Shown piece by piece: positions 34,092-43,504 of a stretch of 45,062 nucleotides of DNA (positions within the stretch are counted from its first letter, which is position 1; every line of letters begins with the position of its first letter). Source of the DNA: Chromatiaceae bacterium (lineage in GTDB: Bacteria; Pseudomonadota; Gammaproteobacteria; Chromatiales; Chromatiaceae); contig JALOTB010000027.1 of the NCBI GenBank assembly GCA_025458165.1, forward strand, positions 1-45,062, given 5' to 3'. The position numbers and the translations under genes are program-made. A model generated the notes under the pieces. The model saw only the letters and a program-made list of their open reading frames with translations. It did not search any database and was not told where the DNA came from.

Positions 34092-34889
34092 CTAGCCGCG
34101 TCGCGGACCGCCCGTGTCCATGCGCAGGAGCGGGAGGGTGTCCTCGCTCTCGCCCGCCGCGTTGACGTCGACGACGATCACCGCGACGTTGTCGCGACAG
34201 GGACGGCTGAGCACCAGCTCCATGAGCGTGCGGCAGTTCTCGTGGCAGTTGCCCTCCGCGAGGATCGCGGCGATCTCCTCGTCGCCGACCTCCTTGGTCA
34301 GGCCGTCGGTGCAGAGCAGAAACTTGTCGTGGAGGTAGACGTCGTAGACGCGGGCATCGAGCTCCAGGTCGTCGCTGTTGCCGACGGCGCGGTAGATGAT
34401 GTTGGCGCCGGGGTGCTGTAGCGCCTCGGAGGGAGACAGCCGGCCCTGGTCGACGAGCTCCTCGACCTCGCTGTGGTCGCGCGTCAGGCGGGCCAGGCGC
34501 CCCGCGCGCAAGCCGTAAATGCGGCTGTCGCCGGCCCAGAGGCAGACGCACTGCTGTCCCTGCGCGACGAGCACCGCCACCGTGCTGCCGATCACGGTGC
34601 CGGGACCCGCCAGCTCGGCGATCTCAATCAGGCGGTGGTTCACGGTGAGGATCGCCTGGCGCACCGACTCCGCCAGGCTCTCGCGCAGCGCCGCGCGGCC
34701 GAGCGCGGCGATGGCGTCCACGATCGCCCGGCTCGCGGCGTCCCCGCGCTGATGCCCCCCGACACCGTCGGCGACCACCCATACCCCGAGCTCAGGGAGG
34801 GCGAGGAAGGCGTCCTGGTTGAGCGCTCGCACCCGCCCTGGGTGGGTGCTCCCGGCAGAGGCAAATTCGAAGCGGCTGGCCCGGCTCAT
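34092..34889 (-). CDS. pppA: PppA-type PP2C protein phosphatase
   Basis: PppA reverses PpkA phosphorylation and resets the T6SS. The 265-residue protein has the PP2C metal-binding motifs: NQDAFLA (Asp26), VVADGVGGHQRGDAAS (Asp41-Gly42), WAGDSRIYGL, LLCTDGLTKEV and the final DNVAVIVVDV. ATG 34889 was chosen because the MSRASRFEFASAG start aligns with the family; the longer frame runs through tagF in another frame. It begins 46 bases after the tagF stop and ends 30 bases before ppkA, so it is co-transcribed with both. Confidence 0.95.
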   Translation of the reverse strand: MSRASRFEFASAGSTHPGRVRALNQDAFLALPELGVWVVADGVGGHQRGDAASRAIVDAIAALGRAALRESLAESVRQAILTVNHRLIEIAELAGPGTVIGSTVAVLVAQGQQCVCLWAGDSRIYGLRAGRLARLTRDHSEVEELVDQGRLSPSEALQHPGANIIYRAVGNSDDLELDARVYDVYLHDKFLLCTDGLTKEVGDEEIAAILAEGNCHENCRTLMELVLSRPCRDNVAVIVVDVNAAGESEDTLPLLRMDTGGPRRG

Positions 34890-34935
34890 CGCGGCGCTGT
34901 CCCCGTCTGCTGGTGGTCTTGGTCCGGAGGATGGC

Positions 34936-35643
34936 TCAGTCGGAGGGCCTGTCCTGGCTGAGCAGGGTCCAGAACTGTCCCTTTGCGGGCAGCCCGGAAT
35001 AGACTCGTGCGGTCGGTTCGACGTAGGCCGAGCCGGCGCTCCACCAGAGCGAGAACGGCCCCAGGTACCGCCACGCCATGACCTCAATCAGGGCTGCCGT
35101 AGCCTCCTGGAGCTCGGCGGCGGCACCGAGCGGCACCGCGATCGGCGCGCTCGGCTCGCCGGGACAGGGATCATCGCCGGGCGGCCCTGGGGCGCCTCCA
35201 GGGAGCGGCGTGATCCCGGCGAGCTGCTCGGCCAGGTCGTCTGCCGTGAGGCCGTCCTCCTCCAGTGCCCTCAGCATCACCTGCTCCAGCTCGCCGAGCC
35301 AGGGTCCGGCCCCGGCGGCGGCGGCGAAGAGCCCCTGGTCGGCCGGGATGCGGGCCGCGACCGTGAGCGGGAAATAGCGCCCGACGCGGTCGACGCTCGG
35401 CATCATCGCACCAAGCCAGGGCGCCTCGCCGCACACCCCGGCGCTCAGGCCGAAGCGCCAAATCGGCCCGCTCAGGTAGCGCTCCATCCAGGTCTCGCCG
35501 AGAACCTGCCGGCTCTCTGCCAGCCCGGCCTGCAGCCAAGGGTCCCAGAGATTGACAAGCTCGGCGGGCAGCGAGCGGCGCACGAAGTCGCCGTGACTCG
35601 GCAGCTTGCCGAAGAAGCCGATCGCTGCGCTCGCCTCGGCCAT
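34936..35643 (-). CDS. tagF: TagF, T6SS-associated protein
   Basis: TagF acts as a post-translational repressor or fine-tuner of T6SS assembly by binding the FHA protein. The 235-residue protein has the family hallmark IGFFGKLPSHGDFVRRSLP at its start and then LVNLWDPWLQAGLAESR. The core has WRFGLSAGVCGEAPWLGAMMPSVDRVGRYFPLT-type sequence; the key residues are the GRYFPL motif and the W/G pair before it. A Pro/Gly-rich linker near 160-180 precedes a second small domain. The start ATG 35643 overlaps the tssM stop as TGATG, showing tight coupling. Confidence 0.93.
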   Translation of the reverse strand: MAEASAAIGFFGKLPSHGDFVRRSLPAELVNLWDPWLQAGLAESRQVLGETWMERYLSGPIWRFGLSAGVCGEAPWLGAMMPSVDRVGRYFPLTVAARIPADQGLFAAAAGAGPWLGELEQVMLRALEEDGLTADDLAEQLAGITPLPGGAPGPPGDDPCPGEPSAPIAVPLGAAAELQEATAALIEVMAWRYLGPFSLWWSAGSAYVEPTARVYSGLPAKGQFWTLLSQDRPSD

Positions 35644-38600
35644 CAGAGGTTGTCGGGGCAGCGGAAGCGCTTGATGTCGGCGAGGCCGAAGGGGTTGACG
35701 GCGCTGAAGGCTTGGACGTCGAAGCTGTGCCTGAACCCCTGGGCGCTGATGGCGGTGCGGAAGCGGTCGGTCCCGGCGCGCAGGCTCGCGGGGTTGACCA
35801 GGCGATAGAAGGCCCATTGGCCGGTGCGGTCCTGCTCGAAGCGCTCGCCGTCGAGGTCGACGACGGCGATGGTCATCTGGTTGGTGATGTTGCGTCCGGG
35901 CCACTCACCGTCGACGGCGCTCGGTCGCTGCGCGTCGAAGCTCAAGACCTGACCCCCGAAGGAAAGGATGACCTGGCTCGCCAGGGGGTCGATCTGGCGG
36001 GGGATGAGCGAGAAGCGCACCGCCGGCAGCTTGCCGCCCTCGGGGAAGAAAGCCTGGCGGATCAGGCTCGCGCGCTCGAACTGCTCCAGCGAGGCATCGG
36101 AGACGCCAAGGTTGGTCTTGGCGGTCTGGCGCCAGCGCCAGGGTCTCGCGGCGGTGTCGACGAACGGGGCCAGGTGCTCGGCGAAGAAGGCATCGAGCAG
36201 CCCGCCCTCGGCGAACAGCTTGCCGAAGTCGTAGACGTTGATTTCGCGCGAGGAGGCCGCCGCGAAGGGGAAGCGGTTCTCCATGAGCTGCTTGCAGACC
36301 GGCAGGACACTGGAGCGGTAGATCTCGTTGATGCGCTCGCCGGCATTGCCCAGGGCGACCGACTGGGCATTGGCCGCGATCTGACGCATCCAGCGGCGCA
36401 CCGGGTCGGGGTTGCGCGCGGCCTCGGTGCGCAGGGCGTGGAAGACGTCGTGGCGCGAGGAGGTCGCGGGGCTGAAGGGGCTCTCCGACAGCCCGCTCTC
36501 CGGCTCGATGGCCGAGAGCTGGCTGTAGAGATCGGTGACCATGCGCTGGATCTGGCTGATCGGCGGCGAGGTGGTCGCGGGGTCGACCAGGCGCGTGAGG
36601 ACCGCGAAATGCTGCTCGACCCGCCTGGGCGGAAAGTCCATGGCCCCTTCGAGCCCCCCGCGGCTGGCCTCGCTGACGATGCGCGAGAGATAGTAGTTCT
36701 GGCGCCGCAGCGCCTCGAAGGCCATCTCCGCCACCGGCTCGGTCCCCTTCGGCAGTCGGGTCAGGTTGGCGTTGGCCTCCAGGGTGTCGAGCACCTTCTT
36801 CACCGGCGAGTCGGGCCGGATCACCCGTCCGGTCACCTCGACCGCCTCGCGGACGTCGCCGAACGGGCGGATGTTGAGCTGGCCGAGCAGGTTGTCCCAG
36901 CGGCGGATGTATTCGTCGATGTAGAGCTGGAGGATCGTCTCCTCGATCTTGTCGAGCTGCCCGGCGATGATCGGCGACTGCTCGGGGCCGAAGACCCAGG
37001 ACTCGTCCCGGAGCTGGCCGATGAGCCTCAGGCTTTGGGGCTGGAAGAGCTGGTAGAAGCCGCGGTAGGTGAAGAGCGCGGGGATCTCGAGCGCGCTGGG
37101 ATCGACCCCGGTGACCTGGAAGACGCCGTCGCCGTTGCGTCCGGCGATGTCCTCGAAGGTCAGGGGGGCCGCCTCGCGCACTGCACTCGCGAGCTTGAGC
37201 CGGCCGTAGGCGAGCTCGGCCAGCGGGTGCTTCTCCAGCCGATCGCGGACCTGCTGCACCAGGCGGCGGTTGGGTGGGACGGGCTCGACGCCGTGGGCGA
37301 GCAGATAGCTCAGGTGGTCTCGGAGCCTCGCCGTCACCTGGCTCTTGCCGGGATAGCGCCGCTCCCCGTCGTCCGCGGCCCAGTATTGGAACAGCTCCTT
37401 GTCCATCCGCCCGGGGTCCATGAGCATCAGGTAGAGCTTGAGGGTCTCGTAACTGTAGGAGGGGTCGGAGGTCGCCGATGCGAGCTGCTCCTCGAGCTGG
37501 GAGGCGAGCCCGGGGACCAGCAGCGCGTTGAGGTCGCGCAGATACGCATCGCGCGTCGCCTCGGCGATGCCGCCGCCCTGGTAGAGCCCCATGCGCATCG
37601 CGAGCGGCGGGGAGGAGGTGACGCCCTCGGCGTGATCGAGGATCTCGCGCAGCCCGTTGAGCCGCGGGAGCATCTCCTCGTAGGCGAGGGCGGAGGAGAT
37701 CTTGGTGGCGCTGAGCTCCTCGTACTGGCGTAGCCGCGCCTCCAGATCGGCGGCAAAGGCCTTGTTCTCGCTGAAGCTGTTGGCCCAGAGCAGCGCCGCG
37801 CCGATGGTGGCGAGGAGGACGGCCGCGTAGGCGCCCCGCTGCAGCCAGATCCGGGCCTGCTCGGCCTTGCGGTCGGAGCCGGCGAGGTCCTTCTCTCGAA
37901 AGATGACCAGCCGCAGCAGGTTGGTGATGAAGTAGCTCTTGCCGCGGGCGCCGGGGGCCGCGACGGCCTGGCGGTCGAGTCCGAAGGATTCCGCCATCGA
38001 GCCCATCAGGCGATCGATGGGTGTGCCCTCCTGGGTGCCGCTCGAGAAATAGACCCCGCGCAGCGCGACCGGCTTCTCGAAGCGCGAGCCCTGGAAGACC
38101 TCGCGTAGGAACCGCAGCAGGTTCTCGCGCAGCGAGGCGAACTGCTGCGGGAAGCCGAGGATGAGCGCACGGCGCTGGATGTCGCGCTCGGAGATCAGGC
38201 GCCAGTTGACCCGCGCCTGCAGCCGCTGCACCAGTGCCTGGAGCTCGGTGTCGAAGAGCGTGGCGTAATCGGGCTTGCCCTTGAGGAGGGGGAAGGTGGT
38301 GCCCCAGACCTGCTGGCGCTCCTCGCGCCCGAGGTCGTCGAAGTACTGGACGAACCCCGCGAGCAGGTCGGCCTTGGTGAACAGCAGATAGATCGGGATG
38401 CTGATCCCGGTGCGCTCAGTCAGCTCCTGCAGCCGCTTGCGGATGGCGCGGCAGTGCAGGGCCAGGGTCGGCTCGTCGAGCGAGATTAGGTCGGTGACGC
38501 TGAAGGCGACGATCGCACCGTTGATCGGGCGGCGCCGGCGGTACTTCTTCAGCAGATCGAGAAAGCTCAGCCAGGCCGCGCTGTCAACCGCCGCCTCGCT

Positions 38601-39194
38601 GTCCTGGGTGGTGTAGCGCCCGGCAGTGTCGATCAGCACGGCCTCGTTGGAGATCCACCAGTCGCAGTTGCGCGTGCCGCCGATCCCGCTCAGGGCCTCC
38701 TGCCCGAAGTGCTCGGCCAGCGGAAAGTCGATCCCCGAGTTGGCGAGCGCCGTGGTCTTCCCGCAGCCCGGCGGTCCCACGATGATGTACCAGGGCAGCT
38801 CGTAGAGGCTGGTGGCCTTGCGCTGACCCTTCTCCCTGGGCTGGCGCAGCACGGCGACCGCCTCCTCGAACCGGCTCTTGAGGATCGCCCGCTCCTCGGC
38901 CGCCTCGCTGTCGAGCACCGGCCGGCCCGCGGCCGGCGCCTCCTCGGCGGCCGCCATGCCGTCGATCAGCTTTCGATCGGCGCGCTTGGCGCGTATCTGG
39001 GCGATCAGCAGCACCAGCAGCCAGATGACCAGCACCAGCAGGGTGGCGATGACCCGAGCGATCACCGACTCCAGGATCCGGTGATCGGCGATCGCGATGA
39101 AGGGCCCGACCAGCCAGATGAGGAGCGCGATCGCCACCAGCCCCACGGCGGAGCTGACCCAGCGATTGCGGAGGAAGCGAAGGAATCTACTCAC
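35643..39194 (-). CDS. tssM: TssM (IcmF), T6SS membrane-complex protein
   Basis: TssM spans the inner membrane and, with TssL and TssJ, forms the envelope channel. The 1183-residue protein has two N-terminal membrane helices (about 14-35 and 48-68) and a third near 445-465 (AAVLLATIGAALLWANSF). The cytoplasmic loop has Walker A GPPGCGKTTAL (140-150) and a Walker-B-like DTAGRY, so it is of the nucleotide-binding type. The large periplasmic part runs to the end. The family-specific PIYLLFTKADLLAGFVQYFDDLG segment lies in the cytoplasmic domain. It follows tssL by 87 bases and overlaps tagF by one base. Confidence 0.97.
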   Translation of the reverse strand: MSRFLRFLRNRWVSSAVGLVAIALLIWLVGPFIAIADHRILESVIARVIATLLVLVIWLLVLLIAQIRAKRADRKLIDGMAAAEEAPAAGRPVLDSEAAEERAILKSRFEEAVAVLRQPREKGQRKATSLYELPWYIIVGPPGCGKTTALANSGIDFPLAEHFGQEALSGIGGTRNCDWWISNEAVLIDTAGRYTTQDSEAAVDSAAWLSFLDLLKKYRRRRPINGAIVAFSVTDLISLDEPTLALHCRAIRKRLQELTERTGISIPIYLLFTKADLLAGFVQYFDDLGREERQQVWGTTFPLLKGKPDYATLFDTELQALVQRLQARVNWRLISERDIQRRALILGFPQQFASLRENLLRFLREVFQGSRFEKPVALRGVYFSSGTQEGTPIDRLMGSMAESFGLDRQAVAAPGARGKSYFITNLLRLVIFREKDLAGSDRKAEQARIWLQRGAYAAVLLATIGAALLWANSFSENKAFAADLEARLRQYEELSATKISSALAYEEMLPRLNGLREILDHAEGVTSSPPLAMRMGLYQGGGIAEATRDAYLRDLNALLVPGLASQLEEQLASATSDPSYSYETLKLYLMLMDPGRMDKELFQYWAADDGERRYPGKSQVTARLRDHLSYLLAHGVEPVPPNRRLVQQVRDRLEKHPLAELAYGRLKLASAVREAAPLTFEDIAGRNGDGVFQVTGVDPSALEIPALFTYRGFYQLFQPQSLRLIGQLRDESWVFGPEQSPIIAGQLDKIEETILQLYIDEYIRRWDNLLGQLNIRPFGDVREAVEVTGRVIRPDSPVKKVLDTLEANANLTRLPKGTEPVAEMAFEALRRQNYYLSRIVSEASRGGLEGAMDFPPRRVEQHFAVLTRLVDPATTSPPISQIQRMVTDLYSQLSAIEPESGLSESPFSPATSSRHDVFHALRTEAARNPDPVRRWMRQIAANAQSVALGNAGERINEIYRSSVLPVCKQLMENRFPFAAASSREINVYDFGKLFAEGGLLDAFFAEHLAPFVDTAARPWRWRQTAKTNLGVSDASLEQFERASLIRQAFFPEGGKLPAVRFSLIPRQIDPLASQVILSFGGQVLSFDAQRPSAVDGEWPGRNITNQMTIAVVDLDGERFEQDRTGQWAFYRLVNPASLRAGTDRFRTAISAQGFRHSFDVQAFSAVNPFGLADIKRFRCPDNL

Positions 39195-39281
39195 CGAAAA
39201 CTCTCTCTGCGACGCAAATGCCGATGGTCGGGCGCGGTCACGGGTCCTGTTGGCTGCTCGGCGGCGCGCGCCGACCTGGCC

Positions 39282-40661
39282 TCAGAGCTCCTCCTGCTCG
39301 AGCACGATGATCTCGACGCGGCGGTTTAAGGCGCGGTTGGCCGGGCTGTCGTTGGCGGCGACCGGCTCGGTGTCGGCGCGGCCCTCGGGGGTCAGCCGGC
39401 TGGCGTCGCGAATGTGCCGCGACAGCTCGGCGATGACATTGGCGGCGCGCGCCCGCGACAGCTCCCAGTTGGACGGGAACTGGACCGTGCGGATGGGGAC
39501 GTTGTCGCTGTGGCCGATGACCCAGACCTTGCCCGCGACCTGGTCGATCGCCTTGCCGATGCGCTCGAAGATCGGGATGAAACGGGCCTCGACCGTCGCG
39601 CTCCCGGAGCGGAAGAGGGTGTCGGAGTTGATGCGGATGAGTGAGCGCAGGCCGTCCTGCTCGACGCTCAGCAGGTTGAGCTCGATCTCGGGCTTCAAGA
39701 GCTCGTAGAGCCGGAGCTTCGACACCGGGGGGACGACGACCACCGGTTCGGGCACGGAAGTGGCGACCATCAGCTCGCTCGGGATGACCTCCAGGCGCTC
39801 GCGGCCGAGGCCGGAGAGCTTGTCGAACACCGGATAGGCGGTCCCGCTCAGGGCGAAGCGGAAGGCGAGATAGAGGCTTACGAGCAGGGCGCCAGCGACC
39901 GATGCCAGCACCCAGAGCGGCAGATAGCTCGCGACCCCCTTCCCGTCGGTCTCGACGCCCCGCCAACGCGGTGAGAGCTCACGGTCCAGGTCGCCGCGCT
40001 GGGCCCGCAGTATGCGGAAGAGGTCATCGATGACCTCCTCCAGGCGCGCACGCCCGCGCTCGAGCACGTGGTACTTGCCCTCGAAGCCGAGCACCAGGCA
40101 GACGAAGAGCAGCTCCAGCAGCGCGAGGTTGCGGGCCGGCTGCTGCTTGGCGCGGTCGAGGATGGAGAAGAAGCGATCACCGCCCCAGGTCTCGTTGAAG
40201 AAGGTGCTGAGCAGGCTCTCCTCCTGCCACTTGCTCTGGCTGCCCCAGGGCGTGTTCAGCACCGTCTCGTCGACGAAGGTGCACAGGGCGTAGCGGGCAT
40301 CGGTGAGCAGCTCGGCGGGCTCGCCCGACTGGCGCGAGCGCTGATCGAAGGCGGCGAGATCGTTGACGAAGCGCGCGCGCAGCCCGTAGACGTCGCTATT
40401 GGTCGCCGTGTTGCGGATCTGGGTCGCGCGAAACAGCACCGGCGAGGCCGCCTCGATCAGCGGGCTCGACAGCCCGGCGACGGTACCGGCCGGCTCGGGA
40501 CGGGCGGTCGGCAGCGGCGCCTCCGGCGGGCTCGATCGGCGGTCGGCGAACGAGGGCTCGACCGCACCGCCCGAGGGCGGGCGAAAGCCGGGGCGCGGTC
40601 GGATGACCGTCTTGGAGCCGTCGTCGATATAGCTGATGCGGGTCTTGTCTTGGTCCGACAC
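39282..40661 (-). CDS. tssL: TssL (DotU) with C-terminal OmpA-like peptidoglycan-binding domain
   Basis: TssL is the C-tail-anchored inner-membrane partner of TssM. The 459-residue protein is of the evolved type. A disordered Pro-rich N-terminus precedes the DotU domain (about 65-235, with YALCTFVDETVLNTPWGSQS and WGGDRFFSILDRA). One transmembrane helix follows near 245-268, and then a periplasmic OmpA domain (about 345-455, LFRSGSATVEARFIPIF, VIGHSDNVPIR, WELSRARAANVI) that would bind peptidoglycan. The N-terminal RISYIDDGSKTVIRPRPG contains Thr residues that could be PpkA targets (inference). It starts six bases after the tssK stop. Confidence 0.96.
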   Translation of the reverse strand: MSDQDKTRISYIDDGSKTVIRPRPGFRPPSGGAVEPSFADRRSSPPEAPLPTARPEPAGTVAGLSSPLIEAASPVLFRATQIRNTATNSDVYGLRARFVNDLAAFDQRSRQSGEPAELLTDARYALCTFVDETVLNTPWGSQSKWQEESLLSTFFNETWGGDRFFSILDRAKQQPARNLALLELLFVCLVLGFEGKYHVLERGRARLEEVIDDLFRILRAQRGDLDRELSPRWRGVETDGKGVASYLPLWVLASVAGALLVSLYLAFRFALSGTAYPVFDKLSGLGRERLEVIPSELMVATSVPEPVVVVPPVSKLRLYELLKPEIELNLLSVEQDGLRSLIRINSDTLFRSGSATVEARFIPIFERIGKAIDQVAGKVWVIGHSDNVPIRTVQFPSNWELSRARAANVIAELSRHIRDASRLTPEGRADTEPVAANDSPANRALNRRVEIIVLEQEEL

Positions 40662-40667
40662 GGCCGG

Positions 40668-41999
40668 CTACTCCTTGATCGCCCAGAATTCCATGTCAAT
40701 GGACGGAAACTCACCGCTGACGTGGATGGCGAAGCCACCGGAGTTATGGAGCTGTTTCCAGAACTCGCTGCTGCGGTCGAGCTCGAAGTAGACCGATCCG
40801 GAGCGGAAGGGGAGCTGACGGGGCGCGACCGGCAGCGGCCGCAGCAGGATCCCGGGCAGCGCCAGGTTGACCAGATCGCGGATCTTCTCGACGGGGCCGA
40901 TCTTGACCTGGGTCGGGAAGATCCGGCGCAGCTCCTCCACCGACATGTCGGCGCGCACCACCAGGCAGAAGCTCGCCTCGACCAGCAGCCGGCGGTCAAA
41001 CACCGAGGCGACACGTACCCCGTACTTGCGCTCTTGCAGCGGGATGGGGATGGCGTTGCGGTCGAGGACCATGCTCAAGGACTGGCGCAGGTCGCGCATC
41101 ACCGGCTCGAACGATGCCTGCAGGTCCTCGTGGCGGTAGGGCGGAAAGGCGTCCGGCCGTTTCTCGGTCTTGGTGAAGGTCGAGAACTCGCCGGCCATCT
41201 CCAGCAGGCTGCGGTAGAGCGCCTCCGGGTGGAGGCGCCCCATGCGGCCGTAGTGGGCGAAGAGGGGCAGGTAGCGGTTGACCACCTGCAGGAGCAGGAA
41301 GTCCGAGATCTCAGCGCTGCCGCCGCGGCCGGCCTCGGAGACACGCCCGGCGAGGGCCTCGCAGCGGTGGCGCAGCAGCCGCTCCAGCTCGTCGATGAAC
41401 CCCTTGAGCTGCGTCGTGCCGTGGCAATTGGTGACGGTCGGGATGAAGGCATCGTCGAGCACGATCTCCTTGTTGCTGCGGCTCTCGATGATCCGCGCGA
41501 AGCCGATGCAGGCGTAATCTCCACGATCGTCGTCGCTGGTCAGCAGGCGCAGTTTGAGGCCGGAGACGCGGATCGTCGCGGGGTTGTTGCCGCTCGCCGT
41601 GACGTCGCGCACGTCGATATCGAGCGGCTGTTGGCGCGCGGGCGTCAGGGTGCCTTCCTGCGCGAGCTCGGTGACGCCCTCCCGGCGGATCGGCAGGGCC
41701 AGAAACAGGGTGAGGTTGTGGGTGTTCTCGGGGATGTCGAGCGCCGGTGGCGGCGCGTCGTGTGTGGGCACCGAGAACGGCGTCCCGTCCGGCAGGATGC
41801 CGCTCGCCGCCGACACGGCGATCTTGCCGGCGCTCAACTGATCCTGGTCGATGCGCAGCTCCGAGAGGCCCCAGCCGAATGGGGCGAGCGGGCCGTAACG
41901 GCCCTCGATGAAGCGCTCGATGTAGCGCTGCTGCTGCTGAAAATGCTGGGGCCGGAGAAACATCCCCTCCGACCAGACGACGCGACCGTACCAGGACAT
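40668..41999 (-). CDS. tssK: TssK, T6SS baseplate-membrane connector
   Basis: TssK trimers link the baseplate wedges to the TssL/TssM complex and are the T6SS counterpart of phage receptor-binding proteins. The 443-residue length is typical. The start has the hallmark VVWSEGMFLRPQHFQQQQRY, followed by GPLAPFGWGLSELRID. The middle has LQVVNRYLPLFAHYGRMGRLHPEALY in two parts separated by one loop, and the C-terminal head ends FAIHVSGEFPSIDMEFWAIKE. It follows tagH by 41 bases, where a tssJ gene is often found but is absent here. Confidence 0.97.
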   Translation of the reverse strand: MSWYGRVVWSEGMFLRPQHFQQQQRYIERFIEGRYGPLAPFGWGLSELRIDQDQLSAGKIAVSAASGILPDGTPFSVPTHDAPPPALDIPENTHNLTLFLALPIRREGVTELAQEGTLTPARQQPLDIDVRDVTASGNNPATIRVSGLKLRLLTSDDDRGDYACIGFARIIESRSNKEIVLDDAFIPTVTNCHGTTQLKGFIDELERLLRHRCEALAGRVSEAGRGGSAEISDFLLLQVVNRYLPLFAHYGRMGRLHPEALYRSLLEMAGEFSTFTKTEKRPDAFPPYRHEDLQASFEPVMRDLRQSLSMVLDRNAIPIPLQERKYGVRVASVFDRRLLVEASFCLVVRADMSVEELRRIFPTQVKIGPVEKIRDLVNLALPGILLRPLPVAPRQLPFRSGSVYFELDRSSEFWKQLHNSGGFAIHVSGEFPSIDMEFWAIKE

Positions 42000-42040
42000 A
42001 AGCGGATCAACCTTTGGCAGTGCGATCGGATTGACGCGGG

Positions 42041-43504
42041 TCAGCTCGTCCGTTTCTCGGACGACAGCCGGCTGATCTGATCTTCATAGGCGCGCACGAA
42101 GTCCTGGCCGAAGATCCCTTGGAAGTCGTCGCCGGCATTTGCCTTGAACTCCGCGTAATAGCTTTGATAGAAGGTCCAGTTCCTGTCGCCGAACGGCAGC
42201 AGCGGGCCGCGCTTGGGGCTGGCGCGGAGCTTGGCCTCGATGGTCTCCGGCGCGAACTTCTCCAGCAGGCAGTCGAAGGCCGCGCGCATGCCGGCGACGA
42301 CGGCGAGCTCATGCTGCTTGATGTCGTTGAGCGCCTCGGTGAAGGCGGCCTCCGGCCCGAGGAAGCCCGGCCGCCGATCGACGAAGAACTGTCTCAGGGC
42401 CTGATCGGCATCGAGCGAGAACTTCAGTGGATTGTTCTCCGCCGGGCGGACCACGGTCTGGGAGAGGCGGAACTCGCCCTTCAGGGCCGAGCGCGCCTGT
42501 AGCACTTCGATGGCGCGCTGCGTCAGGAGTCGAATCAGCCGCCCGCAATGGCGGAACAAAACCTCGGCCTCCCCCCCCCCCGCTGCCGCGTGACCCAGAC
42601 CGAGCCCCTCGAAGAAGGCGGCGACGAGCGCGTCGGCCTCGGCCCCATTGGCCAGGGGCACGCTGGTTGGATGCGGGACCGGAGGCGGCGCTGCCACGCT
42701 CGGCGCAGCCGGGTACACCGCGGTCGGGGGAACTTTGGTCGGCGGCGACTCCCGTACGGGCGCGTTCGCGGGCGGCCGCTCCGCTCGCGGCGGCTCGGGT
42801 GGCGCGGGCGTCGGCTCGGCTCGGGGCGGCTGGGCCGGGGCCTGATCGTCGGTCTTCCACCAGTCGTCCGGCAGGGTCTCGGACACCGGTGGCGGCATGT
42901 CCTCGGGGATCAGCTCAGGGGTCGCCGCCGGGGGGCGAAAGGATTGCTGGTCGGCGGGGAGGTGGTCGCTGTGCGCCCCGAGCCCGCCCAGGTCGCCCCA
43001 GTCCTCGGCGGTGGGGCGTTGAGCTTGAGCCGCTCGGAGCTCAGGCCGATCGGCGAGCGGCCGGGGCTCGGCGCCCGTCGGGTGGTCGCTCCCCGCCTCC
43101 GGCCAGTGGGGGGGCACGGGGATGTAGGGCTTGGGGATGAACTCTGCCGCCCGCGGTTCTGACAGGGGCGGCCGCTGGATCTCTTGCGCCAGTTCGACGT
43201 GAATCTCGTACTGGCCGATGTAAAGCGTGTCACCGTGAGTCAATTCGACCGGCTGGCCTTGAGGCAGAGGCACATCGCTCTGGTTAAGATAGGTGCCGTT
43301 CGCGCTTGTGTCCTCGATGTAGTAGCCGCCGCGCTCGTAGAGGATGCGCGCGTGATGGCTGGAGACGATCCGCTCGGGGTCCGGCAGCACCCAGTCGTTG
43401 TCCCTGGCGCGGCCGATGGTGCCGCCGCGCAGCCGGAACCAGGCCACGGCGTCGGCCCCGAGGCTCCGTGCGTGAACGCTTGAGACAGTCAGTTTCAATT
43501 GCAT
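42041..43504 (-). CDS. tagH: TagH (Fha), FHA-domain T6SS activator
   Basis: TagH/Fha is the phosphothreonine-binding scaffold that activates T6SS assembly when PpkA modifies it. The 487-residue protein has an N-terminal FHA domain (about 5-100, GRARDNDWVLPD, RIVSSHHARILY, TSANGTYLN). A long Pro/Ala-rich linker (about 115-300) carries many Thr residues that could be PpkA targets. The C-terminal TagH domain (about 300-487) has RPAENNPLKFSLDADQALRQ and EAFTEALNDIKQHELAVVAGM in adjacent segments. ATG 43504 matches the family start; the upstream in-frame extension is low-complexity. An 11-base G-tract (plus-strand C-tract 42571-42581) lies inside the gene near residue 308. It is the first gene of the minus-strand T6SS operon. 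Confidence 0.94.
   Translation of the reverse strand: MQLKLTVSSVHARSLGADAVAWFRLRGGTIGRARDNDWVLPDPERIVSSHHARILYERGGYYIEDTSANGTYLNQSDVPLPQGQPVELTHGDTLYIGQYEIHVELAQEIQRPPLSEPRAAEFIPKPYIPVPPHWPEAGSDHPTGAEPRPLADRPELRAAQAQRPTAEDWGDLGGLGAHSDHLPADQQSFRPPAATPELIPEDMPPPVSETLPDDWWKTDDQAPAQPPRAEPTPAPPEPPRAERPPANAPVRESPPTKVPPTAVYPAAPSVAAPPPVPHPTSVPLANGAEADALVAAFFEGLGLGHAAAGGGEAEVLFRHCGRLIRLLTQRAIEVLQARSALKGEFRLSQTVVRPAENNPLKFSLDADQALRQFFVDRRPGFLGPEAAFTEALNDIKQHELAVVAGMRAAFDCLLEKFAPETIEAKLRASPKRGPLLPFGDRNWTFYQSYYAEFKANAGDDFQGIFGQDFVRAYEDQISRLSSEKRTS
42571..42581. repeat. Homopolymer of 11 C (11 G in the tagH coding strand)
   Basis: The tract lies inside tagH at the linker-TagH domain border and encodes the Gly run in HAAAGGGEAE. 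With 11 bases the gene is in frame. One base more or less would cut off the C-terminal TagH domain, so the tract could be a slippage hot spot. It may also be a place where sequencing is unreliable. Confidence 0.8.

Noticed and set aside
35712..37733. 673-codon plus-strand open frame opposite tssM
   Set aside because: Antisense to a well-supported tssM; no domain or start signal is visible.
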